Below, piece after piece: positions 44,039-55,059 of a DNA stretch of 64,000 nt. A model generated the notes under the pieces. That model saw nothing but the letters and a program-made list of their open reading frames with translations. It was not told where the DNA came from and searched no databases. Source of the stretch: Rhinopithecus roxellana (Eukaryota > Chordata > Mammalia > Primates > Cercopithecidae); NCBI RefSeq assembly GCF_007565055.1, contig NC_044553.1:43389420-43453419 (forward strand), in the 5' to 3' direction. Both the position numbers and the translations under genes were made by a program. Every line of letters starts with the position of its first letter. The stretch's first letter is position 1.

Positions 44039-44298
44039 ACAATGAGATCACTTGGACTCGGGAAGGGGATCATCACACACTGGGGCCTATCATGGGGAGG
44101 GGGGAGGAGGGAGGGATTGCATTGGGGAGTTATACATGATATAAATGATGAATTGATGGGTGCTGACGAGTTGGTGGGTGCAGCACACCAACATGGCATA
44201 AGTATACATATGTAACAAACCTGCACGTTACGCACATGTACCCTAGAACTTAAAGTATAATAAAAAAAATAATAATAATTAAAAAAAAAAAAAAAAAA

Positions 44299-44415
44299 CA
44301 TCCTGAAAAATAGAATACAAAATCTGCTATTTGGCTTGAGGGGGCAGGTGAACACACAGGGTAAGGAACAAACTCTTGCTACTACCAAAAATAAAAAAAT
44401 AACAGTTAGTCAAGC
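44299..44415 (+). other. 3'-transduced flank of the L1-B source locus
   Basis: 117 bp of non-L1 sequence (CATCCTGAAAAATAGAATAC to GTTAGTCAAGC) between two poly(A) runs and inside the target duplication. An AATAAA at 44390-44395 lies 20 nt before the second poly(A), as expected if transcription read past the weak L1 signal in the source copy and was cleaved downstream. Confidence 0.9.
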
Positions 44416-44442
44416 AAAAAAAAAAAAAAAAAACCAAGAACC

Positions 44443-44808
44443 ACAGGCACAGACAATAAGGCATTTATGTATTATAGTCAGTAAGGGATTATAATATAAC
44501 ACAGGCAGGAGTCAGTTGTCAAGTATAAAAGGTATCTGAAAATGTCAGAAGCCAACCATATGAAAACCTGGAACAAATAGAAAACTGCAAAGTTAGTATC
44601 GGTTAGTGACATATCGCCAGTATTCTAGAAGCACACTTTGTGAAGACTGTTCCTCCTAATATACGTAGGTAACCCACAGAGAAAGTGGCTAAAGTTCAGG
44701 TAAATTTAGGAATTGCTGGGTTAAATAAAATAAGCCAGGATTTTAATATTGTTTAAAACTGGATTTTAATTTAAGGATTAAGTTCCCCTATCCTGATAAT
44801 ACAAGACT
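44443..44808. other. Unassigned intronic sequence
   Basis: Continuation of the L1-B target. No gene or clear repeat seen. Confidence 0.45.
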
Positions 44809-44813
44809 GATCA

Positions 44814-45370
44814 TGAAACTCTCAGAGACGTGTAAACCAGAGCAACTCCATCTTAAATAGAAGCTGGGTAAAATGAGGCTGAAACCTACTGGGCTGCATT
44901 CCCAGACGTTAAGGCATTCTAAGTCACAGGATGAGATGGGAAGTCAGCACAGGATACAGGTCATAAAGACCTTGCTGATAAAACAGTTTGCAGAAAAGAA
45001 GCCGGCCAAAACCCACCAAAACCAAAATGGCCACGAGAGTGACCTCTGGTCGTCCTCACTGCCACACTCCCACCCACACTATGACAGTTTACAAATGCCA
45101 TAGCAACATCAGGAAGTTACCCTACATGGTCTAAAAAGGGGAGCATGAATAATCCACTCCTTATTTAGCATATCATCAAGAAATAACCACAAATATGGGC
45201 AACCAGCAGCCCTCAGGGCTTCTGTGTCTATAGAGGAGCTATTATTTCATTCCTTTACTTTCTTAATAAAGTTGCTTTCACTTTACTCTATGGTCCTGCC
45301 CTGAATTACTTCTTGCATTAAATCCAAGAACCCTCTCTTGGAGTCTGATTGGGACCACTTTCCTGTAACA
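44814..45370 (+). mobile_element. Solo LTR of an ERV1-type endogenous retrovirus
   Basis: Begins TGAAACTCTCAGAG and ends CTTTCCTGTAACA (TG...CA). It contains GAGCAACTCCATCTTAAATA, the CCAAAATGGCCACGAGAGTG region, a promoter-like GGTCTAAAAAGGGGAGCATG, and the polyadenylation signal AATAAAG near 45265 followed by GTTGCTTTCACTTTACTC. No internal viral genes are present. The family name was not assigned. Some internal segments of the usual LTR are missing. Confidence 0.8.
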
Positions 45371-45375
45371 AAACC

Positions 45376-45670
45376 TTTTTTTTTTTTTGAGATGGAGTCT
45401 CACTCTGTTGCCCCAGGCTGGAGTGCAGTGGCCCAATCTTGGCTCATTGTAACTTCCACCTCCCGGGTTCAAGTGATTCTCCTGCCTCGGCCTCCGAGTA
45501 GCTGGGATTACAGGTGTGTACCACCACGCTTGGCTAATTTTGTATTTTTAGTAGAGACGAGGTTTCACCATGTTGGCCAGGCTGGTCTCGAACTCCTGGC
45601 CTCAAGCGATCTGCCCACCTTGGCCTCCCAAAGTGTTGGGATTATGGGCATTAGCCACCAAGCCTGGCCT
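45376..45670 (-). mobile_element. Alu (minus), full length, abutting the LTR end
   Basis: Poly(T) from 45376, both arms, ending AGCCTGGCCT. It sits five bases past the LTR's terminal CA. GATCATGAA occurs at 44809-44817 and again at 45671-45679, bracketing LTR plus Alu. Confidence 0.93.
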
Positions 45671-45679
45671 GATCATGAA

Positions 45680-46985
45680 CCTGAATATGCTCACATACGT
45701 TGTATCCATTTGAGAGTGGGTTGGAGAGCTATCCTATGCATCATTTCCCAAACTAATGAAAAAAACACTTTATTTTCATGGATCATCTTGAGAAACTACT
45801 AGACCACGTTGGGGAATGCTGATGTAAAAGCACAGGTAAGGCTATTCCTACAAACCCAGGGAAAATCAGTGCCAGAGTATTTGTAAGCAATATGAGAGTA
45901 TTGTAGGCTAAAGCTTTGAGGGTCTAGATCCTAACAATATTCTAATGTAAACTATAATAACTAAAAGATCAGGAACACCTTTTTGATTTGATCAAAACCA
46001 AAAGGCAATGATCTATGGAGCTATACTATCTACCCACACCTACATTCAAGTAATAATGGCAATGGAATATAATATGAATGTAATTAAAATCTTACCCCAA
46101 ATAATCTTATTTTAGTCTTATGCTCTTCAGACCACAAAAGGAACTTGATGAAATCAAATTGGAGTGAGGGTTAAACACTCACCTTACTCTAAACCTGCTA
46201 CAGTTCAAACTAGGCATGTTTATAAATCTGTGAACCTCAAAGCACAAAGTTTAAAGAAGTAACTGACCAACGAGAATAAGCAGTAAACATAGAAACATCT
46301 AAAACGATCATATTGTCTAGAATCAAAAGGCACCTGAATACTTATAAAGGCGTCTACTAAGACAATAAAGGCAAAAGATGAGTATTTTCCCCTAAGAAGG
46401 AAGAGTTTTCTATGACTTGTGGAGACTGTTTCAAAAATTTAAGACAAAGCACATACTCCAGCAAATACTGTCTAATTTCTCCAACTTCCTAGTCTGAATT
46501 AAATGTTCTTTCTACATCACCAAAGGAGAGAGAACAAAAAATGAAGTTGTGAGTAACACTTCAGTCTTCAGAGCAGATAGCTGTAATTGCCAGTAGCAGA
46601 AAACTCAAGTTTTGCCAATTCCATTGGGTAGGAAAAGGCTGTCCTAATTTGCCTTTCCCTGAGAACTAACAAGTCTGAATAAGTTTCTGTAGGTTTTTGA
46701 ACATATTTCCTTTCTATGAAATGCCTGATTATGCTTTTTGCCCAAATTTTGTTTCTCTCTTAGAAATCTGTAAAATGTCTTTATCTCAAATACTGATCTT
46801 CTTTCAGTTATATTGCAACTATCTTCTCTCACTTCTCCTCCCAGAGTGATTTTACCCTTTCAACTCTCATTATGTTGACACAAGTTTGACTAACAAAACT
46901 TTAAAATTCAATGTAAATGCCCAGATGTTTAGTTCACTAGAGATTTCTACTAAACATTTAAGAACTAACACAAATTCTACACATT
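45680..46985. other. Unique intronic sequence, no gene seen
   Basis: Open frames are short (up to 62 codons, minus strand, 46644-46832) without splice borders or recognisable domains. A plus-strand CAG|GTAAGG near 45834 lacks a good acceptor. Confidence 0.5.
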
Positions 46986-46989
46986 CCTT

Positions 46990-47220
46990 TACAGAAAACA
47001 GAAGATGAGAGAAAACTTCCCAATTCATTTTATGAAGCTTGTCATTACCCTGCTATCAGCAGAGGGACAGAAGCATACATTAGTGAAGCATTACTAAAAA
47101 CCTGGAAATAAACTCACTCAAATATGCTCAAGTGAGTTTTGACAAAAATGAAAGTTATTAAATGGAGGAAAGACAGCTTTTCTAACAAATGATGCTAAAG
47201 CAATCAGACACTCACAGGTT
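46990..47220 (+). mobile_element. Old L1M ORF2 pieces
   Basis: AACTTCCCAATTCATTTTATGAAGC and AGCTTTTCTAACAAATGATGC (each shown in part) match separated parts of L1 ORF2, implying internal loss between them. Confidence 0.55.
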
Positions 47221-47237
47221 AAAAAAAAGAGATACTA

Positions 47238-47862
47238 GATGGAAAACAGTATGGCAATTCCTCAAGGATCTAGAACTAGATGTACCATATGACCCAGCCA
47301 TCCCACTACTGGGTATATACCCAAAGGATTATAAATTATTCTACTACAAAGACACATGCACACGTATGTTTATTGCAGCACTATTCACAATAGCAAAGAC
47401 TTGGAATCAACCCAAATGTCCATCTGTGACAGACTGGATTAAGAAAATGTGGCACATATACACCATGGAATACTATGCAGCCATAAAAAAGGATGAGTTT
47501 GCGTCCTTTGTAGGGACATGGATGCAGCTGGAAACCATCATTCTTAGCAAACTCATACAAGAAGAGAAAACCAAACACCGCATGTTCTCACTCATAGGTG
47601 GGAACTGAACAATGAGATCACTTGGACTCGGGAAGGGGATCATCACACACTGGGGCCTATCATGGGGAGGGGGGAGGAGGGAGGGATTGCATTGGGGAGT
47701 TATACATGATATAAATGATGAATTGATGGGTGCTGACGAGTTGATGGGTGCAGCACACCAACATGGCATAAGTATACATATGTAACAAACCTGCACGTTA
47801 CGCACATGTACCCTAGAACTTAAAGTATAATAAAAAAGAATAAAAAAAAAAAAAAGAAAAAA
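47238..47862 (+). mobile_element. 5'-truncated young L1 (3' 0.6 kb) with target duplication
   Basis: Starts in the ORF2 C-terminal region (ATGGAAAACAGTATGGCAAT) and runs through the 3'UTR to an A-rich tail. The duplication AAAAAAAAGAGATACTA lies at 47221-47237 and 47863-47879, and the nick site is TT|AAAA. It is nearly identical to the end of L1-B (about six differences seen), including the 3'UTR TTGATGGGTGC duplication. It lacks the transduced segment. The open frame 47189-47608 is chimeric: host sequence joined by chance to ORF2. Confidence 0.96.
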
Positions 47863-48268
47863 AAAAAAAAGAGATACTACCCCACATCCATTAGGATAGC
47901 TACTATTAAAAAGAAAAAACATACAAAAACCCAGAATATTAACAAGTGTTAGTGAAGATGTGAAGAAAGTGGAATCCTTATGTACTACTGGTGGGGATGG
48001 AAAATGGTGCGGCTATTATGGAAAACAGTATGGTGGTTCATCAAAATGTTAAAATTACCATATGATCCAGCAGTTCCACTTCTGAGTACATATCAAAAAG
48101 AATAAATGTACAGACTAGAACAGACATTTGTACACTAATGTTCAGAGCAGCACTATTCACAATAACTAAAAGGTGGAAGCAATCCATGTGTCTATTGATG
48201 GATAAATGGACAAAAAAAATGATACATACAATAGAATATTATTCAACAGACATAAAAAAGAAAAACAT

Positions 48269-48565
48269 GGCCGGGCGCGGTGGCTCAAGCCTGTAATCCC
48301 AGCACTTTGGGAGGCCGAGGCGGGTGGATCACGAGGTCAGGAGATCGAGACCCTCCTGGCTAACACGGTGAAACCCCGTCTCTACTAAAAATACCAAAAA
48401 AAACTAGCCGGGCGCGGTGGCGGGCGCCTGTAGTCCCAGCTACTCGGGAGGCTGAGGCAGGAGAATGGCGTAAACCCAGGAGGCGGAGCTTGCAGTGAGC
48501 TGAGATCCGGCCACTGCACTCCAGCCTGGGCGACAGAGCGAGACTCCGTCTCAAAAAAAAAAAAA
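48269..48565 (+). mobile_element. Young AluY of Old World monkey type
   Basis: Shares GGCTCAAGCC and GATCCGGCCACTGC with the Alu at 26457. A perfect 15-bp target duplication AAAAAAGAAAAACAT lies at 48254-48268 and 48566-48580. CpG sites are largely intact. Confidence 0.96.
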
Positions 48566-48651
48566 AAAAAAGAAAAACATTGTGATGCATGCTACAATGT
48601 AAATGAACCTTGAAGACATTATGCTAAGTAAAATAAGCCAGTCACAGAAAA

Positions 48652-49460
48652 ACACTCAATAACAAATGCTGGCAAGGATGGGGAGAAAAGAGAACCCACA
48701 CACACTGTTAGTGGCACTCAGTGGCTGGTGCACAATCACGATGGAGAATAGTTTGCAGGCTCCTCAAAAAACTAAAAATAGAGATTCTATATGATCCAGC
48801 AATCCCACTGCTAGGTATGTAGCCCAAAGAAAGGAAATCAGTATGTCAAAGAGATATCTGCACTCCCATGTTTACTGCAGCACTATTAACAATGGTCAAG
48901 ATATAGAAGCAACCTTAAGTGTCCATCAACAGATGAATGGATAATGTGGTACATACATACAATGGAGTACTATTCAGTCATAAAAAAGAATGAGATCCTG
49001 TCATTGCAAAAACATAGATGGAACTACAGGTTATTATTTTAAGTGAAATAAGCCATGTACAGAAAAAAACATAGTACACAATCTCACTTACTTGTGGAAG
49101 GTAAAAATTAAAACAACTGAATTAATGGGGAGAAAGTGAGAGAGAGAGAAGGATGGCTACCGGAGGCTTGAAGGGTGGGAGTGGGGGGTGTGTGGGGAAG
49201 TGGGGATGGTTAATAGTTACAAAAAAAAATGAATAAGACCTAGCATTTGCTAGCACAACAGGGTGATTACAGTAAAAAATAATTGTACATTTAAAAATAA
49301 CTAAAGGATGACTGGGCTGTTTATAACATAAAGGATAAATGCATGAGGTGATGGATACCCCATTTACTCTGATGTGATTATTATACTTTGCATTCCTGTA
49401 TCAAAGTATCTCGTGTTACCCATATATACATGTACTATTAACTATATCAAATTAAAAATT
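48652..49460 (+). mobile_element. L1PB/L1MA-like 3' end nested in an older L1M
   Basis: CAAATGCTGGCAAGGATGGG, GAGATATCTGCACTCCCATG, GGAGTACTATTCAGTCATAA and a 3'UTR with GAGGTGATGGATACCCC and GTATCAAAGTATCTCGTG, ending AAATTAAAAATTAAC. It is less diverged than its host L1M. Confidence 0.7.
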
Positions 49461-49769
49461 AACAAAGACCCCAAACTAGACAAATACTGTAAGATTTCAC
49501 TTTCATGAGGTACCTAGAGTAGTGAAATTCTAAGACAGAAAGTAGAACTGTAGATATCAGAGACTAGAAGGAGAAGAAAATGAGGTGGTATTGTTTAATG
49601 GGTGCAGAGTTTCAATTCTGCAAGATGAAGAGTTCTATGCATGGCTAGTGTTGATGGCTACAATCAATGTGACTGTACTTAATGCCACTGAACTATTTCT
49701 TAAAAATGACTAAAGTGGTAAATTTTATCTTAGGTGCATTTTACTATAATTAAAACAAATTTTTAAAAA

Positions 49770-50015
49770 ATCAACATCAAGCTAAGCCTCATACCTTACA
49801 GAAAAAATTAACTCAAAATGGATCACAGACTTAAATGTAAAACATAGAAATACAAAACATTTGAGAAAAAAAGCAATAAACTCTTTCAGATCTATGGTGA
49901 AGCAAAGTTCTTAGACTTGGCACCAAACATGCTATCCATAGAAAGAAAAACTGATAAACTGGACTTGTGCTCTACAAAAGACTGTGAAGCAGATTAATTT
50001 TTTAAAAAAGCTACG
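49770..50015 (+). mobile_element. L1M ORF2 fragment
   Basis: ATTAACTCAAAATGGATCAC with CAGACTTAAATGTAAAACAT and CTGATAAACTGGACTTGTGC are L1 ORF2 words in order. Confidence 0.65.
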
Positions 50016-50019
50016 ACTT

Positions 50020-53000
50020 CTGGTTTCTGGTCTAGCATGTAGGAAGCTATAAGTCAACACTTAAGTTCTACAAGAAAAAAAGCTGAAAAATACTGAAAAA
50101 TCAACAACTCTTCTTAGGATTTGTCACAGTGGTAAGGTCAGGGGTCATATCACAGTCCCCCAAATTGGAGAGACCAATAGGAAAATGCAGAAAATTGTAG
50201 CTTGCCTGAACAGAAACCCACAAGCACAAACCTCCATGAGAATCTGTACCAAAGCAGGGAAACAAACTATAACTGATGAATTACAAGAGGCTCAGAGTGA
50301 ACAAGTCTGAGATAAACTCCAGGGGAATCCAATCTTCAAGCATCTCCACACTTTTACAAGAGCTTGACCAGGTTTTCCCAGTGAATATTTAAGAAAAACC
50401 TCCTCTGAATATTGGAGATAACTTTCACGCCTTAGGCAAGGGAAGGAGAAAAGGAAGCATTGTGAAATATGCCAAAGCATTCTGTTCCTAATAACGCTAC
50501 CCTCAGGAGAAACTGAATCAACCAGAGCCTGTCCTGCTGGAGCTTTATCAGAGCATAACTGACCTGGGCAAAAGGCAAAACCCAACTCCAGACCAGTTTA
50601 GCCATCCTGTTCCAAGTAAGGGGGCACTGGAGAGACTGAGAAGCACTTGTGACGTTTACAAGGCAGAGGTACAGGCTTTCCGAAAGGATGAAACCTCCAG
50701 ATAACATTATAGAATGCTTCCCCTTCCCATACCTTACTACCACATTACTAAAGGCCTATTTACAGCAGATCCTTTTATTCAGCAACTCCTACCTGGTTAT
50801 AAAGAAAAAGTTATAAGGCAGTAAAAGGCAAAATCCAGTTTCAAGAGCACAACAAACAGCAAAAACATAGTCCAATGTGGCAGGGATGTTGGAATTATCA
50901 GACCAGGAATTTAAAATGTTTAAGATGCTAAGGGTTCTACTGGATAAAGTACATAGACTGTAAGAACAGATGGACAATATAAATAAATAGACAGAAATTA
51001 TAAGAACTAGAAAGAAATGTTAGAGATTAGAAACACTACCAGAAATGAGGTATAATTTTGATGCAATTAATGGTAGGCTGGACACAGCTGAGGTTAGAAT
51101 CTGAGCTTGAGGTTTAACTCAGTAGAAACAACCAAATTTGAAAAGCAAGGAGAAAAAAGACTGAAAAAATGAAAGAAAACAAAACCCAGAACAGAGTATC
51201 CAAGAACTGTGGGACAACTACAAAAGGCATAACATATGTGTAATGGAAATTCCAGAAGGATAGGAAAAAGAGTAACAACCGACGTTTCTGAAACAATAAT
51301 GACAAAAGAATTTCCCCAAACTAATGTCAGACACCACACCACAGATCTAGGAAGCTCAGAGAACATCAACCAACATAAATGTCAAAAACAAAACAAAACA
51401 AACAAAAAAAACTATACTTAGGCATATAATTCTCAAAGCTACAGAAAATCAAAGATAACGAAAAAATCTTCAAAGAGGCTACAGGAAAAACATACTATAC
51501 CTATATAGGAGCAAAGATAAGAATTATATCTGATTCTCATAAACCATGCAAGGAGAGTGGAGTGAAACACTCAAAGTGTCAAGAGAAAAAAACAAAAAAA
51601 CAAAAAACCCAACCTAGAACATTAATACCTACAAAATTTTCTTTTAAAAGTGAAGAAGAAATACTTTCTCACAAAAACAAAAATCGAGGGAATTTGTTGC
51701 CAGTAGACTTGCTTGCAAGAACTGTAAAAAGAATTCTTCAGAGAGAAAGAAAATAATAAAGGTCAGAACTCAAATCTATGTAAATAAAGAAAAAGCATCA
51801 GAGAAGGAAAAAGCGCAGGTAAAATCAAGTTTTAAATGTTTCTTATTTTTAATTGATTCAACGGATAATTTCTTCAAAAGAATCACAGGAACAATGTACT
51901 GAATTATGTATGCTTTTGTACAGACACATATGCTTCTATATAAACAAAATGAATGATGGTAGTAATATAAGAAACCAGAGGCAGGAATTAGGATTATTTT
52001 GCTATTATAAGGTATTCACAGTACCTGTGATGCAGTATAGTGTTATCTGAAAGTGGACCTGGATTAGTTGTAAACATGTACTGAAAACTCTAGGGCAAAC
52101 ACTAAAAAATGCAGAAGAAAGAAATATAACCAGTGTATCAATAAAAGAGATAAAATAGAATCAAATAAAATGTTCAATCAAAACCACATACGGCAAAACA
52201 AAAAAGAGGGAAGACAAAAATAAGAACAAAGAACAAGGATGATAAATAGAAAATAACAAATATGATAAATACTAATCGAAACACATCAATAATTACTTTG
52301 AATGTTAATGATCTAAATGCATCAATTGAAAGACACTGACTGTCAGAGTGGATCAAGAAATAAGACCCAATTATATGTCGTCGACAAAAACCAACTTTAT
52401 TAAATATAAGTATACATACAGATTAAAAGTATATGGATGGAAAAAGATATGTCATGCTAACACTAGTCAAAAGAAAGTAGGAGTTAACATTTTAATTTCA
52501 GACAAGGCAGGCTTCAAAGCAAGAGGGGCATTACATAGTGATAAATAGGTGAAGGCTCCAAGAATACATAATAATCCTGAATGTATATGAGCCTAACAAT
52601 ATAACTTCTAAGTATGTAAGGCAAAAACTGACAGAACTGCAAAGAGAAACAGAATAGACTACTACACTCGAAGAGTTCTGTAGTTCAACATCCCTCTATC
52701 TGAAATGAACAGGTCCAATGGGCACGAAATCAGGAAAGACATAGTTGAACTCAACACCACCACCAACAGGATATAAAGAACTTTTATAGAGCAATTCATC
52801 CAAAAACAGCACATTCTTCTCAAGCTCACATGGAACATTCACCAAGACAGATAATATTCTGGGCCATAAAACACATCTTAACAAATTTTTTTAAAAATAG
52901 AAATTACACAGTATCTCCTCTCATATCACAGAGGAATTAAACTAGAAATCATAAACACAGATAGTTGAAAAATTCCAAAATATGTGGAAATTAAACACTG

Positions 53001-55013
53001 CACTTCTAAATAACGCATAGGTCAAAGAAGAAACTGAGAGAAATTGTAAAATACTTTAATTCAAATGAAACACAACATGTCAAAATTTGTGAGAAACAAC
53101 AAAAGCAGTACTTAGCAAGAAATTTATAGCACTGAATACATATATATTAGAAAAGAAGACCTAAAATCAATAACCTAAGCTTCCATTGTAGGAAACTAGG
53201 AAAAGAAGGGTTAAAAAAGAAAAAGATTCACAAATTACTAATGTTGAAAATCAAAGATGGGACATCACTACAGATCCCCTGGCATTAAAAAGATAATAAA
53301 GGAAGTACATGAATAACTCTATGCCAACAACTGTAATAACATACATTAAATGAACCAGTTCCTGGGTGACACAATCTGCAAAATTAGAAAAGTAATAGAA
53401 AATGTGAATATGTTAAAGAAAATGAATCAATAATCAATTATCTTTCCAAACCAAAAGCAAAAGGTCCAGATGGGTTCACTGGTAAGTTCTACCAAACATT
53501 TAAAAAAGAAAGTGTATCAATCATCTACAGTCCTCTTCAGAAGAGTCACAGAAATATAAGCAACTGATCTCTGACACAGGAGCAAAGGCAATACAACAAA
53601 GAAAAGACAGTCTTTTCAACAAATAGTGCTAGAACTGAATATCTACATGCAAAAACAAAACAAACAAAAACACTAGAGACACACCATACACTCATCACAA
53701 AAATTAACTCAAATCGATTACAGACCTACATGTAAAATGCAAAACTTTATCCTAGAACACAACATAGAAGAAAAACCAGATGACCTTGCATTTGTGACTT
53801 TTTAGATGTAACACCAAATTCACTATCTATAAAAGAAAGCATTGATGAGCTGGACTTCATTACAATTAAAAATTTCTGTTTTGCAGACGACACTGCCAAG
53901 AGAATAAAAAGATGAGGTACAGATAGAGAAAAAAATATTTACAAAAGACACGTTAGATAAAAGACTTATCCAAAATACAGAAAGATTCTTATAATTCAAC
54001 CCCATTAAAAAATGGGACAAAGACCTGAACAGATACTTTACCAAAGATGTATAGATGGCAAATAAGCATGTGAAAAGATGCTCCATATCATGTGTCATGA
54101 GGGAAATGCAAACTAAAACACCAATGAGATACTACACATACACTACTAAAATGGCCAAAATCCAAAACACTGACACCACCAAATCCTGACAAGGATGCGG
54201 ATCAACCAGAGCTTGCATTCACTGCTGGTGGGGATGCAAAATAGAAGACATTTGGCAGTTTCTTACAAAACTAAATGGATTCCTACCCTATGACCCAGCA
54301 AGTGCACTCCATGAAATTTACTCAAAGGAGATTAAAAAAAATTCGTTCATATGAAAACTGATGCACATTTTTAGTAAATTTATTCATAATAGTCAAAATT
54401 TGGAAGCAACACAAATGTCATTGGTAGGTGAATGGATAAACAGTGGTATATCCATTAATGAAATATTATTCAGTGCCAAAAAGAAATTAGCTACACAAGC
54501 CATGAAAAGACATCAAAGAAACTGAAATGCATATTACACTAAGTGAAAGAAGCAAATCTAAAAAGAGTACATACTGTGTGATTACAACTACTGACATGCA
54601 GGGAAAAAGCAAAACTATGGAGACAGTACAAAGATCAGTGGTTGCCAAGGGTTAGAGGGGAGGAAAGAAAATACAGTCAGAGCACAGAGGATTTTTAGGG
54701 TAGTAAACCTACTCTTTATGATACTTTAATGGTGGATACGTGTCATTATATATCTGACGAAACCCAAAGAATGTACAACACCCAGAGTGAAGCTTAATCT
54801 AAATTATGGACTGTGGGTAATACTGTGTCAATGAAGGTAAACCAGTTTTAACAACTGTACCACTCTAATGCAGTATGTTGATAATGGGGAGTCTATGCAT
54901 GTGTGAAGGCAGAGAATGTATGGGAAATTTTGGATCTTCTGGTTCTTTTTTGTGTGAATCTGAAACTGCTCTAAGAAATAAAGTTTATTTTTTTAAAAAA
55001 ATTATTTAAAAAA
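50020..55013 (+). mobile_element. Near-complete ancient L1M with internal deletion
   Basis: Order: 5'UTR (CTGGTTTCTGGTCTAGCATG, about 50030), an ORF1 remnant to about 51770 (KFSFKSEEEI frame at 51562), ORF2 endonuclease from about 52270 (ATTACTTTGAATGTTAATGA), and Z region to AAGGTCCAGATGGGTTCACT (about 53460). The next recognisable part is TCTTTTCAACAAATAGTGC (about 53612), so the reverse-transcriptase core is missing. The C-terminal region and 3'UTR follow to AATAAAGTTTATTTTT near 54980. No functional frame remains. Confidence 0.75.
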
Positions 55014-55059
55014 GACAAGCTTCAGTATAAAAAAAACCATTTCATACGTATATCCAACA

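Larger units (their letters stand above)
38110..44429 (+). mobile_element. Full-length young LINE-1 (L1-B) with 3' transduction
   Basis: The L1 body runs from about 38119 (GAAGATGGCCGAATAGG, lacking about nine 5' bases compared with L1-A) to the first poly(A) ending at 44298. Then come 117 bp of non-L1 sequence and a second poly(A). The 13-bp duplication AAAACCAAGAACC (38097-38109 and 44430-44442) lies outside the second tail, so all of it entered as one insertion. The nick site TT|AAAA is ideal for the L1 endonuclease. Nine extra bases (38110-38118) precede the L1 at the 5' junction. ORF1 is intact and ORF2 is broken. Confidence 0.95.
47880..49765 (+). mobile_element. Ancient L1M 3' end, split by an Alu and a younger L1
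   Basis: Parts at 47880-48253, 48581-48650 and about 49470-49765 read in order: TCCATTAGGATAGCTACTAT, ATTACCATATGATCCAGCAG, GACATTATGCTAAGTAAAATAAG, then TACTGTAAGATTTCACTTTC and GAGGTACCTAGAGTAGTG. Removing the Alu (48269) and the L1 fragment (about 48652-49460) restores the continuous old 3' end. Confidence 0.75.

Noticed and set aside
45260..45370. Possible intact endogenous retrovirus.
   Set aside because: Only a solo LTR is present; no internal retroviral genes are found on either side.
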